A stretch of DNA of 24,974 nucleotides from a virus. Made by a program: the position numbers and the translations under genes. The notes beneath the pieces were generated by a model that had not been told where the DNA came from, ran no database searches, and was given only the letters and a program-made list of their open reading frames with translations. Numbering within the stretch: position 1 is the first letter of the stretch; every line of letters starts with the position of its first letter. The stretch spans positions 1 through 24,974 of IMG/VR virus record IMGVR_UViG_3300009702_000079. One strand, given 5' to 3'. This document shows positions 1 to 7,119 of the stretch, one piece after another.

Positions 1-87
1 ACCGAATCTGAATTCGAGAAGTATGGACCCTATCAATTCCACCATTGCTAAACTATATAGAATGTTGCTCATGCTTTTGTTAGGCAT
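1..87 (-). CDS. Small hypothetical protein, N-terminal fragment (runs off the window)
   Basis: An ATG at 87 (minus strand) follows a GGGGAAACGA purine stretch and opens a frame without a stop to the window edge, giving 29 residues that begin MPNKSMSNILYS. It starts 10 bases beyond the stop of the preceding 36-aa gene, in the same direction and with the tight spacing of the operon. The visible part is mildly hydrophobic. No family is recognised, and the call rests only on start, spacing and orientation. Confidence 0.4.
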   Translation of the reverse strand, partial: MPNKSMSNILYSLAMVELIGSILLEFRFG

Positions 88-97
88 TTCGTTTCCC

Positions 98-208
98 CTA
101 TTGGTAATTGAACACCACCCAAAACACTGCACCCAAGAAAGACAGAATTGAAATGATAATTAGAGCCGCGCATATTGTTAGTACGAACCCAAGTTTAGTA
201 GACTTCAT
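98..208 (-). CDS. Small single-pass membrane protein (36 aa)
   Basis: The ATG at 208 lies two bases past the TGA of the dCMP deaminase gene, and the GAGGAAATGA at that gene's end can act as its ribosome binding site. The product starts MKSTKLGFVLT, with a hydrophobic stretch covering most of residues 7-33 (ICAALIIISILSFLGAVFWV), and ends FNYQ. It is a lysine-started, single transmembrane segment typical of small phage membrane proteins. Function is unknown; a holin, spanin-like or inhibitor role cannot be told apart from sequence. Confidence 0.55.
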   Translation of the reverse strand: MKSTKLGFVLTICAALIIISILSFLGAVFWVVFNYQ

Positions 209-209
209 T

Positions 210-695
210 TCATTTCCTCAGTTGATGGAATCTTCTTCCCATTGAACCCCATAACTTCAATGCGTCTTCTGAATAAAGTTCTTCATATATTATTTTTTTG
301 CATGAAGTGTTCATCAAAAGTTTTACGCAATGAATACAAGGGGAGGCAGTAGTGAAACAGGAGTCTATAGAATTGACGTCCCCGCATTGCAACAAAGCAT
401 TCTGTTCTGCATGTATAGCCAAACAAAGATCCAAGTCTTTTCCCGAAGGACTATTTGCTCCAATACATCTATAGGGATATGTTATTTCTATTTTTCCTGT
501 CTTCCAAGATTCTTCTAAATGTTCTTCATTACAATGACGCGAACCTTTACAAACCCCGTTATATCCTGTTGACAATATGTGCCCCTCCTTATCTATAAGA
601 ACACATCCCACAGCTCGTCTCAAACAAGTTCCACGTTTAGAAACTACTCGAGCAATTTCTAAATAGTATTCTTCTTTACCCAATCTTCCATTCAT
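210..695 (-). CDS. dCMP deaminase (zinc-dependent deoxycytidylate deaminase)
   Basis: A 161-residue cytidine/deoxycytidylate deaminase family protein. It has the zinc-site signature HAEQNAL (His ligand plus catalytic Glu) in the middle, followed about 25 residues later by SPCIHC with the two Cys ligands. The N-terminal CLRRAVGCVLI and GYNG segments are typical of ComEB/phage dCMP deaminases. The family converts dCMP to dUMP, feeding thymidylate synthesis and setting the dCTP/dTTP balance. The start overlaps the 3' end of the thymidylate-synthase-like gene by 20 bases, so the two are likely translated together. In T4-like phages dCMP deaminase works beside dCMP hydroxymethylase, which fits the neighbour's predicted specificity. 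Confidence in the family is high; the substrate is inferred. Confidence 0.93.
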   Translation of the reverse strand: MNGRLGKEEYYLEIARVVSKRGTCLRRAVGCVLIDKEGHILSTGYNGVCKGSRHCNEEHLEESWKTGKIEITYPYRCIGANSPSGKDLDLCLAIHAEQNALLQCGDVNSIDSCFTTASPCIHCVKLLMNTSCKKIIYEELYSEDALKLWGSMGRRFHQLRK

Positions 696-1473
696 CTTCC
701 TTCTCCTTAAAAATGAAGTTATAATCGTTTATGAATAGGTGAAGACTTCCAATCCACATACTGAAAATCCCAGGCTTAACTTTTTTCCAATAGGGATTCC
801 GTTCTTTTAATTTTTCTAGTACCCAAAAAAGTAATCGTATCGTCATATAAACATCGTCTCTGAAATGTCTGTATAAGTCGCAAGAACGAATTGCATAGTG
901 AATATGAAGATATCCCGATCGATGGGTAAACAAGTATCCCAGGGAGCAAGGGATTCTATCCCCGTGAATAGCTCCTGTGTCTTCTGGGAAAAAGATAGGC
1001 AGATAGGCTTGCCTAGTGTTCGGCTCCCTTTCAAGTAGACTAACAAGATCATTCAGATCCCCATATTCAAATCGCAATCCTTTCAATCTTTCCCCCTCTA
1101 AAGTTCGGGGCCAATATCTTTCCATGTATGTATGGCTGAACTTCCCCTCGAATCTTCGGGAGTGGTCTGCTTTATTAGACCAAGGCCAGGACTTCCAAGT
1201 TTCCCCGGGGTTTAAAGGAATCCCCCCAACACGTTCTTCAAAGTGATCGTCTGCCCAAGGAAGATTGGGGCCTATTTCTTTTCGATAGATTTCTAATCTA
1301 GTACGAACAGTTGGGAATTGTAGATAGGTGCTGTAAACTTCTCGCATCCTAGAACCAGGTAGCTTTTTTAAATCATACCCTTGCCACTTCTCAGTCTGTA
1401 TTTCATAGGATAGATTTTTAAAATCCAGAAAAGTCTTTTGGATAGCTTCTTTTGAATTCGGATAGTAGTTCAT
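676..1473 (-). CDS. Thymidylate-synthase-fold enzyme, probable dCMP hydroxymethylase
   Basis: 265 residues. The core has thymidylate synthase (TS) order and spacing: EREPNTRQ near 148-155 (the phosphate-binding P-x-S-R-R region, one Arg kept), IPC at 174-176 with catalytic Cys176, and RSCD at 196-199, exactly 19 residues between PC and RSCD as in E. coli TS. The residue 31 positions after the catalytic Cys, Asn177 in E. coli TS, is Asp207 here. In T4 dCMP hydroxymethylase the same position is Asp179 (Cys148 + 31), the known determinant for cytosine instead of uracil. The His after the Cys and the Gln-Phe of PCHxxxQF are replaced (PCSLGYLF). Inferred reaction: methylene-tetrahydrofolate-dependent conversion of dCMP to 5-hydroxymethyl-dCMP. 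It overlaps the dCMP deaminase and methyltransferase genes at either end. The TS fold is close to certain; the cytosine specificity is inference. Confidence 0.82.
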   Translation of the reverse strand: MNYYPNSKEAIQKTFLDFKNLSYEIQTEKWQGYDLKKLPGSRMREVYSTYLQFPTVRTRLEIYRKEIGPNLPWADDHFEERVGGIPLNPGETWKSWPWSNKADHSRRFEGKFSHTYMERYWPRTLEGERLKGLRFEYGDLNDLVSLLEREPNTRQAYLPIFFPEDTGAIHGDRIPCSLGYLFTHRSGYLHIHYAIRSCDLYRHFRDDVYMTIRLLFWVLEKLKERNPYWKKVKPGIFSMWIGSLHLFINDYNFIFKEKEDEWKIG

Positions 1474-2339
1474 TTCTCCCTCCTGAAAACTACAATGGTT
1501 TGATAGTATGGAATCTTTACTTCGGGGAATCTTAGATTGTAGGTGTTCATAAATAAGGTCCTTGGATAATGAGGCAATAGAATTATCCCTTTGAGTTTGA
1601 ATTCTGTATCGCGGAGGATAACTTCAATCAGACTTTTATGTAGCAGATCTGATTTCTTATTCCGTATCTGATCCTTTACCCCTATGACAAGATGGGATCC
1701 CTTCTTACATAGATCGTAGCACTCCGAATAGATTTTCCCTAACGTATCAAAATAGGATTCTCCCTTCTCGAATGCTATGTTCGGCTTCTCTCTATTGTAA
1801 TCATACAATCCTCCTTTCATAGCTTTTTGAGATTGGTCCCCCCAGTATGGGGGATTGTTGACAATGAGTTCGATCCCTTTTCTTCTAACTAATTTCTTAA
1901 TCTTCCGAGCATCCCCCTCAATGATAGTACCCTTCGGGGATTTTTTTCCGTATAAAGATTGAGCCGCTTCAACATTCGCTTCCGTTACTTCTGTGAATTC
2001 CAATTCAATTCCTATAGAATTTCTCCCTTGGAGGATTGCTTCCACCATGGTAGTTCCGGACCCAACTGTTGGATCCAAAACCCAATCCCCTTCGTCAGTA
2101 AATTTCTGAATAGCCCATCGAGCAATATGAAGAGGCGTCTTAGCTGGATGTCCTGCCTTCTCTTTAGTTGAAGCTAATTCTTTTTTTGAGTAATAATCCC
2201 TCCTTTCATGTTTATTGTAATAGGATCCGTCTGATCTTTTCAACACCCCTTTGAAAAATTTCTTGCAATACTTACAAGAGCAATGATAATCCCTCGGGAG
2301 TGTTTTTAATCTTTCCATGTGTATTTCTTCTAGAATCAT
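1470..2339 (-). CDS. DNA amino-methyltransferase (N4-cytosine or N6-adenine type)
   Basis: 289 residues. The SAM-binding half reads HPAKTPLHIARWA followed by LDPTVGSGTT (motifs X and I) around residues 63-96, then GIELE (motif II). The catalytic motif IV is NNPPYWG near 160-166, of the (N/D/S)PPY(W) type that deaminates-inert amino groups are methylated by. PPYW is more usual for N4-cytosine enzymes, whereas N/DPPY without W suggests N6-adenine, so the target base is not settled. Motif I precedes motif IV, the reverse of the usual order in N4-type (beta class) enzymes that share the HPA element. An N-terminal CSCKYC cluster with a nearby His looks like a small metal-binding unit. No restriction endonuclease gene is adjacent, so this reads as a phage protective or modifying methylase. 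ATGA-type overlaps join it to both neighbours. Confidence 0.88.
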   Translation of the reverse strand: MILEEIHMERLKTLPRDYHCSCKYCKKFFKGVLKRSDGSYYNKHERRDYYSKKELASTKEKAGHPAKTPLHIARWAIQKFTDEGDWVLDPTVGSGTTMVEAILQGRNSIGIELEFTEVTEANVEAAQSLYGKKSPKGTIIEGDARKIKKLVRRKGIELIVNNPPYWGDQSQKAMKGGLYDYNREKPNIAFEKGESYFDTLGKIYSECYDLCKKGSHLVIGVKDQIRNKKSDLLHKSLIEVILRDTEFKLKGIILLPHYPRTLFMNTYNLRFPEVKIPYYQTIVVFRREK

Positions 2340-3553
2340 TTCTTTCTCCTTAGTTCACAAGTTTTATACATCCAACAATTCCGACAGGCTTTCTTTTGAG
2401 ACCGGTATCCAACATTCTCACAATACCATTTCTTAGCATTGTCAATGTGGGGATCCGGGGGGAGCATTCTCTTCCCACTAGCTTCGAATGTTTTTTTTTG
2501 TATGTAACTTGCTATCTGCCGAGCTACATATCTATTGAATTGAATGGGCATGGCCTTCCCTGTCTGCTTAACCAAGTCAATATTTTTGTCGTGGTTCCAT
2601 CTGCCCCGTCTGTCCAACTTAGTCCCGTAGAAAATAAAATCATCGGGGAATCCCTGGATCCTAGCTCGCTCTCGTATGGAATAGGGTAGGTTGGTCTTAT
2701 TATGTATGGCTGGGGAGCCACCATCCATCACGTGCGCGTGTTTTTTCCAATGCCCTTTGTAAGTCCCCGGCCTAGTTTTGATCGTGCCGTCCTCAGCGTG
2801 GTAGGGGAGGACACGTCCACCGCCCTCATTCTTGAAGTAATCCCTTAGTTCCCTCCAAGTAGCCCTGTCCCCTCTCTTTAGAAGATGCTGCCCTTTGGCT
2901 GCTAACTCCTTCAAGACATGTTTGTCGTGGTTGGGAAGGGACCCGTATTTTCTAACTATGTCACCTATCACGTCTTCAACAGTTAGAAGATTTTCTTTTT
3001 CCCCTGGGATGAACGCCCATCTTTCTTTTTTCAGGGAACCCAGCATGAACATTCTCTTCCTATTCTTCTGGATGTTGCCGTAGTTATAATTTGAAACCCA
3101 TTCCGGGAATAGATCGTACTCCTCTAAAATCTCTGCGTATTTTTCCATTGGGAAAGCAATTAGGCTCTTGGGAAGATCGTCCATGACGAAAAACCTGGGA
3201 CGAAGCTCTGCGATTGTTTTCACAAATAGAGGAATATCGGTAGGATCCGAAACTCGTTCCCTATTAACTTGGTTCAACTGACTGAAGTTTCCACATTCAG
3301 GATGCCCCAATGCTAGATCAATCCTTTTTCTATACGGTTTTATAACTTCCGAATACCCTTCGTTCCTCCCAACTAAGTAGAAAGGAACTCCGGGAAAATT
3401 TTCCTCGAATGTATTGTGCCCCTCTTCATCCCTCTTAAAATAATACTTCCTCCAATCACAATTGAATTGAATTCCGAATCCCGCTTGACGAGCTCCTACT
3501 AACATGGAACCAATCCCGCAAGTAATCCCCGCCGCTTTCAGTTGTTTACTCAT
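2336..3553 (-). CDS. Divergent C5-cytosine DNA methyltransferase-like protein
   Basis: 405 residues with the C5-MTase framework: motif I AGITCGIGSMLVGARQAGF near residues 8-26, motif IV ALGHPECGNFS with candidate nucleophile Cys87, motif VI FVMDDLPKS near 123, motif VIII KNRKRMFMLG near 163, a RERARIQGFPDDF block, and the C-terminal TGKAMPIQFNRYVA (motif X). Two catalytic motifs depart from the consensus: PC of motif IV is EC, and ENV of motif VI is DDL. The last 40 residues add a Cys cluster (C-x11-C-x2-C-x5-C) that looks like a zinc knuckle. A normal enzyme would transfer methyl from SAM to cytosine C5; the altered motifs leave room for a changed base or reaction, such as acting on pre-modified cytosine. 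It overlaps both neighbouring genes by a few bases. The family is clear, the chemistry uncertain. Confidence 0.85.
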   Translation of the reverse strand: MSKQLKAAGITCGIGSMLVGARQAGFGIQFNCDWRKYYFKRDEEGHNTFEENFPGVPFYLVGRNEGYSEVIKPYRKRIDLALGHPECGNFSQLNQVNRERVSDPTDIPLFVKTIAELRPRFFVMDDLPKSLIAFPMEKYAEILEEYDLFPEWVSNYNYGNIQKNRKRMFMLGSLKKERWAFIPGEKENLLTVEDVIGDIVRKYGSLPNHDKHVLKELAAKGQHLLKRGDRATWRELRDYFKNEGGGRVLPYHAEDGTIKTRPGTYKGHWKKHAHVMDGGSPAIHNKTNLPYSIRERARIQGFPDDFIFYGTKLDRRGRWNHDKNIDLVKQTGKAMPIQFNRYVARQIASYIQKKTFEASGKRMLPPDPHIDNAKKWYCENVGYRSQKKACRNCWMYKTCELRRKK

Positions 3554-3875
3554 TTTCTTCTATCCTCTTCAGGCAGATTTGATATTTCCTAGCATATTCC
3601 CTTTCCATTTCTTCAGCAGTAAACCCCGCGGAATTTACAATGTTCCCCCAAAATTGAAGGATGTCTATTATCTCCTCCCTTAGTTTTTGATGATTGATTC
3701 TCTTAGTTGTTTTCTTCCAAGGCTTCCAGTTTATCTCGTCCAGAACTTCTGTAGCTTCTACTATCAAAGCCAGAAGGTTTTCTTTAATAGACGCCTCTCA
3801 CCCATTCCTATCCATGGGGTTACCCATCTTTTGATTCAATAGTTGTTGTTTATTGAGTAAAGTTTTGATCTGCAC
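3546..3875 (-). pseudogene. MazG/dCTPase-like all-alpha NTP pyrophosphatase interrupted by an in-frame TGA
   Basis: The 3' part of this frame has the all-alpha pyrophosphatase signature: EATE (ExxE) followed 24 residues later by EIID (ExxD), with NWKPWKK between and a terminal AxKYQ..LKR helix, as in MazG, type 2 dUTPase and T4-type dCTPase families. Such proteins hydrolyse (d)NTPs to monophosphate plus pyrophosphate. An open stretch of 73 codons begins at TTG 3767, too short and lacking both the first helix and any SD. Reading the same frame upstream recovers ten more codons (EASIKENLLA), a TGA at 3798-3800, then 25 codons back to a GTG at 3875 preceded by GAGGTG, overlapping the end of the asparagine-synthetase-like gene. 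The upstream piece (LLNKQQLLNQKMG) fits the missing first helix. So one gene seems split by a single stop. Mutation, sequencing error and readthrough are all possible. Confidence 0.65.
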
Positions 3876-5256
3876 GTTCACACCTCGCTTTTTCTAGTTC
3901 ATAAAAAACGTCACATAAGTAACGGACCCACTTCAAACTCCCCTGTTCAAGAACTAAGGGATGTTTGAGAGCTTTCTTTTTCCTGTTCAAAATTTCCTTT
4001 GGAATTATATCCGAGAAAATTTCTTTCAGGAATTTCTTTTCCTTTCTTTCCTCCCAGGATAAACCCAAGGCCATACCAATGACTCTATGACTTAGGAAGG
4101 GACAACGGAGTTCTATCGTATTAGCCATGTTCAGTTTATCTAACCGGGGAAGGTGATAGTAAACTAGTTCCTGAAAGATATCTGAATACTGACTATCGTA
4201 TTCTAAAATTCTTTTATATCCTCCAAACAATTCATCTGCTCCATCCCCTGAAAGAACTACCTGAAATCCTTTTTCCTTGATTCCTTCCGCTAGTTGATAT
4301 TGGTTAATCATTGAACCTAGGTCCACAGGGGATTCGTTATAATATAAAATTTCAGAAAGAGCGGATACCCTATTCTCTAACTTCACAACAGGGATATCTG
4401 AAGGGATGTCTAGATAGTTTAGAAATTCTTCCTCTCCGTTATTACTATGAAAGCAAGTAATGTTATGAGTGAGGTTGGAAGCTATCTTGTAGATGATACT
4501 GGAATCTAATCCCCCCGATAGAAGAAGGGAGATAGGAACATCAGAAGCATCCAATCTATCAAACACGGCCTGCTCTATTGCTGGTCGTATCAATCTCTTA
4601 TTCTTATTAACTTCTATTGTTCCTCCAGGATATCCTCTTGGATTTCCGATCTCCCCCGTTTTTAAATCTATCAGTAAACAAACCCCCGGATCTAATTTAT
4701 AAACTCCTCTATAGGGGGTTTCGATACTTAAAGGGTACCCCCATTTCTTAATAGAAGAAAAATAGAGGGGATTGAAAATTTCTTTTAAGTTTTTCAAATC
4801 CCAATATCCACTCATTAAATTGGCTAAAGGTTTTATCTCAGAGGATATGGTAAGTTCGGCTCCTCTTCCACAGTAGTAGAGGGGCTTCTTTCCCAATGGA
4901 TCTATAAAAACCCAAGCCCTACGGTCTTTAACAAAAATTGCTGACCACATTCCCTCAAAAAAACTGAACGCTCTTTCCCCATACTTAACCCAGTATTCGG
5001 CTAGGACTTCTATATCCGATTCAGCTTGATTGTTTAATCCTTCATAATTGTAAATTTCTCCCACGAAAAGAATCGTCCATCCTTTATATTCATAGGGCTG
5101 ATCGAATTTCTTATCCAGTCCAACAATGGGGAGGCGAACATGTCCCAGGTACGCCCCATCTACTTCTTTGGAACTGCTCCGAATTCCTCTGTGGGAAATT
5201 GCTTTATTCATATCATCTACTATTCCGGGAAGCATTGTAAAATTTAATCCGCACAT
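3850..5256 (-). CDS. Asparagine-synthetase-like glutamine amidotransferase (AsnB family)
   Basis: 468 residues, two domains. The N-terminal class II glutaminase starts MCG, leaving Cys1 of the mature enzyme as nucleophile, and keeps RLPIV (Arg41) and the Asp of ESDIEV. The C-terminal ATP-pyrophosphatase domain has the PP-loop SGGLDSS at 247-253 and SGDGADELFGGY at 336-347, then RCPFL near 384. AsnB enzymes adenylate a carboxylate and amidate it with ammonia from glutamine. One odd residue: the conserved NGEIYN is VGEIYN (Val65), losing the Asn of the oxyanion hole, so glutamine use may be weakened. It is shorter than E. coli AsnB (about 554 aa). It is two bases from the DUF1599-like gene and among DNA-modification genes, so the acceptor could be a modified nucleotide instead of aspartate; that is inference. 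Confidence 0.9.
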   Translation of the reverse strand: MCGLNFTMLPGIVDDMNKAISHRGIRSSSKEVDGAYLGHVRLPIVGLDKKFDQPYEYKGWTILFVGEIYNYEGLNNQAESDIEVLAEYWVKYGERAFSFFEGMWSAIFVKDRRAWVFIDPLGKKPLYYCGRGAELTISSEIKPLANLMSGYWDLKNLKEIFNPLYFSSIKKWGYPLSIETPYRGVYKLDPGVCLLIDLKTGEIGNPRGYPGGTIEVNKNKRLIRPAIEQAVFDRLDASDVPISLLLSGGLDSSIIYKIASNLTHNITCFHSNNGEEEFLNYLDIPSDIPVVKLENRVSALSEILYYNESPVDLGSMINQYQLAEGIKEKGFQVVLSGDGADELFGGYKRILEYDSQYSDIFQELVYYHLPRLDKLNMANTIELRCPFLSHRVIGMALGLSWEERKEKKFLKEIFSDIIPKEILNRKKKALKHPLVLEQGSLKWVRYLCDVFYELEKARCERADQNFTQ

Positions 5257-5257
5257 G

Positions 5258-5698
5258 TTAGAAAAGCCCTCCGCGTTCTTGAAGAAATCCTAGGATAGTG
5301 TAGTTGAATAGATCCATCTTCGTATCAGTTTTCCTTTCTCCAACTTTATCTTCTACGCCTTGAAGTAAATTTTCCAAGCGGAAGATTTTATCAATCCCCC
5401 TTACAATTATCCCCAAGGACCCACACCAGATAAGAGAACCAGCTCCATAGGTATGATGTTTCTTAAGAAGAAGTTCAATACATTCTTTTTCTCTGGAGTG
5501 GAAGCTGGGACGAATCGTTTCAAAGATATTCTCCCACCAAGGAATCCCCATCCTCGATTTCCAACCTGAACTCAAATCCTGGTAGGCGACAAGATATTTC
5601 CCTTTCATATAGTTAATGAATTCCTTGTCCTCAAAAATGGGGATATCTTTTCTTAGAGGTAAAGCTAGTAGTTTTTCTAAATAATTCTGATTTATCAT
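5258..5698 (-). CDS. DUF1599 / nucleotide-modification-associated domain 1 (Nmad1)-like protein
   Basis: 146 residues. The C-terminal half carries the pattern I associate with DUF1599 (Nmad1): KKHHTYGAGSLIWCGSLGI, then IVRGIDKIFRLENLLQ, and after a variable stretch KMDLFNYTILGFLQ. That is a conserved H-x-x-Y-G-G/A-S, a helical R-x-x-D-K-x-x-R-L block and a terminal D-x-x-N-Y helix. From published comparative genomics the domain is recurrently found in phage operons for modified nucleotides and is distantly reminiscent of MazG-type helical pyrophosphatases; its reaction is unknown to me. The start overlaps the helicase stop (ATGA), and the stop lies two bases before the amidotransferase start, so the two are probably co-translated. 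The family call is from motif recognition only. Confidence 0.7.
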   Translation of the reverse strand: MINQNYLEKLLALPLRKDIPIFEDKEFINYMKGKYLVAYQDLSSGWKSRMGIPWWENIFETIRPSFHSREKECIELLLKKHHTYGAGSLIWCGSLGIIVRGIDKIFRLENLLQGVEDKVGERKTDTKMDLFNYTILGFLQERGGLF

Positions 5699-7119
5699 TT
5701 TGAAACTCCGTAGTGTTTTTTGAACATTTCTAAAAAATCCGATTGCTCTGCGTCTTTCTTTTGAAGAATTTTCATAATAACTTCATCAGTTGTTCCTCGA
5801 GCTACTATGTGGAGGATGTCTACGAACTTACTTTTTTGGCCATTCCTCCACACTCTTCTATTCAACTGTTCATAGGTTTCTAGGTTCAAGGGGATTGTAT
5901 ACCAGACAACAGTCCTCCCCGATCCTTCTTGGAGATTAAGTCCGTGGGCTATTATTTCAGACTGACCAAAGAGGACTTCTATTTCCCCCCTATTCCATCT
6001 GTCTTCAATCTTCACCCCCTCTTTTGGTTTTGTTTTATTACTATAGAATACTGCATTGGGGAAATTTTCTTTCAGAAGTTCCATCTCATGATTAAATTCA
6101 AAAGCTATTAGAACAGGGGAACCCTGAAGCTCTTCGATAATTTCTCTGACCTCCTCCACTTTTTCTTCGTGTATGTTTATTCGTTTTTTATTTTCCCCGT
6201 AGATACATCCCCCAACGTATTGACGAAGTTTACTCATAAGACCTACTGAGGAAATAGCAACGACTTCGTCTTCTTCAAGTTGAAGGACAAATTCTTTTTC
6301 CAACTCCCTATAGTTCTCCATGATGTCGCTACTAAGTTCTACAGTTCTAGTGACATCCATTCTCTCCGGCATCCCATCTATCATTTCATCCCCGTAACTA
6401 GCGACGAAAGATTTTATTTTCTTAGTTATTTTCTTCTCTGAATCTTCATAGGGTTTCCAGTCATACCCCATGTAACCGGACGGATAGAAGTAGGTTGTTA
6501 GAAAGTGGGTGATATATTTTCCCAGGGATAAACCCCCATCTAAAAAATAAATCTGACCAAAGATATCTTTTAGTTTATTAGGACAAGGAGTCCCCGTCAT
6601 AATTACTTTCTTATCAAATCGTCTTCTAAGAGTTTTTAGAATTTTGAATCTTTTTGTTTTGGTGTTTTTGATTTTACTACTCTCGTCTATTGCTACCATA
6701 GAAATTTTTCTTGGATGGGGAGCGTTGTATTCCTTCAGGATCCAGGGGAGAGATTCGTAGTTAGTGATAAGGATATCATTTTCCGGATCATTCCAAATTT
6801 CCTCCCTGTTCTTACCATAAAGAATTCCATATCTAATCCCCTTATCGAGGAGTCCCCATTTTTTTATTTCCTTAGGCCATGTGCTTATAGCAATCCTGAG
6901 TTTGGCAACTACCAGAAGTTGATCTACTTCCCCTTTCTTTTTTAGATCCTTGTAGGCTTCCAAAACAATTCGGGTCTTACCCAATCCAGGTTTCAAAAAT
7001 AAAGCAAAATAATCTTTTGATTTTATTTTCTTAATACATTTTTTTTGATAATCTCGGATTGGAGGCACTTCTTTCTTTTTCAAAGATTTGGATCGCTTCG
7101 TTTTTATCTCCGCAGACAT
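5695..7119 (-). CDS. SNF2-type superfamily 2 DNA helicase/translocase
   Basis: 474 residues. Motifs in order: RDYQ near residue 22 (Q-like motif), Walker A KPGLGKT at 43-49, motif II VAIDESS (DExx) near 142, motif III MTGTPCPN near 175, a second RecA lobe with QSEIIAHGLNLQEG, and motif VI RRVWRNGQKS near 420. These define the SNF2/RapA-like branch: double-stranded DNA translocases usually without strand opening. In phages such proteins are placed near replication and recombination genes. The ATG at 7119 has GGGAG seven bases upstream, so the 89-base overlap with the VRR-NUC gene appears real. Translational coupling of a small VRR nuclease with this translocase suggests a functional pair in recombination or DNA processing, which is inference. 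Confidence 0.9.
   Translation of the reverse strand: MSAEIKTKRSKSLKKKEVPPIRDYQKKCIKKIKSKDYFALFLKPGLGKTRIVLEAYKDLKKKGEVDQLLVVAKLRIAISTWPKEIKKWGLLDKGIRYGILYGKNREEIWNDPENDILITNYESLPWILKEYNAPHPRKISMVAIDESSKIKNTKTKRFKILKTLRRRFDKKVIMTGTPCPNKLKDIFGQIYFLDGGLSLGKYITHFLTTYFYPSGYMGYDWKPYEDSEKKITKKIKSFVASYGDEMIDGMPERMDVTRTVELSSDIMENYRELEKEFVLQLEEDEVVAISSVGLMSKLRQYVGGCIYGENKKRINIHEEKVEEVREIIEELQGSPVLIAFEFNHEMELLKENFPNAVFYSNKTKPKEGVKIEDRWNRGEIEVLFGQSEIIAHGLNLQEGSGRTVVWYTIPLNLETYEQLNRRVWRNGQKSKFVDILHIVARGTTDEVIMKILQKKDAEQSDFLEMFKKHYGVSK

Noticed and set aside
1470-3553. Type II restriction-modification system
   Set aside because: Two methyltransferase genes are side by side but no endonuclease candidate lies next to them; the flanking genes are nucleotide metabolism and amidotransferase.
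3798-3800. TGA recoded as an amino acid throughout the genome
   Set aside because: TGA clearly ends other genes here (for example at 210-212, 18267-18269, 21970-21972), so a general code change is excluded; only local readthrough or mutation remains.
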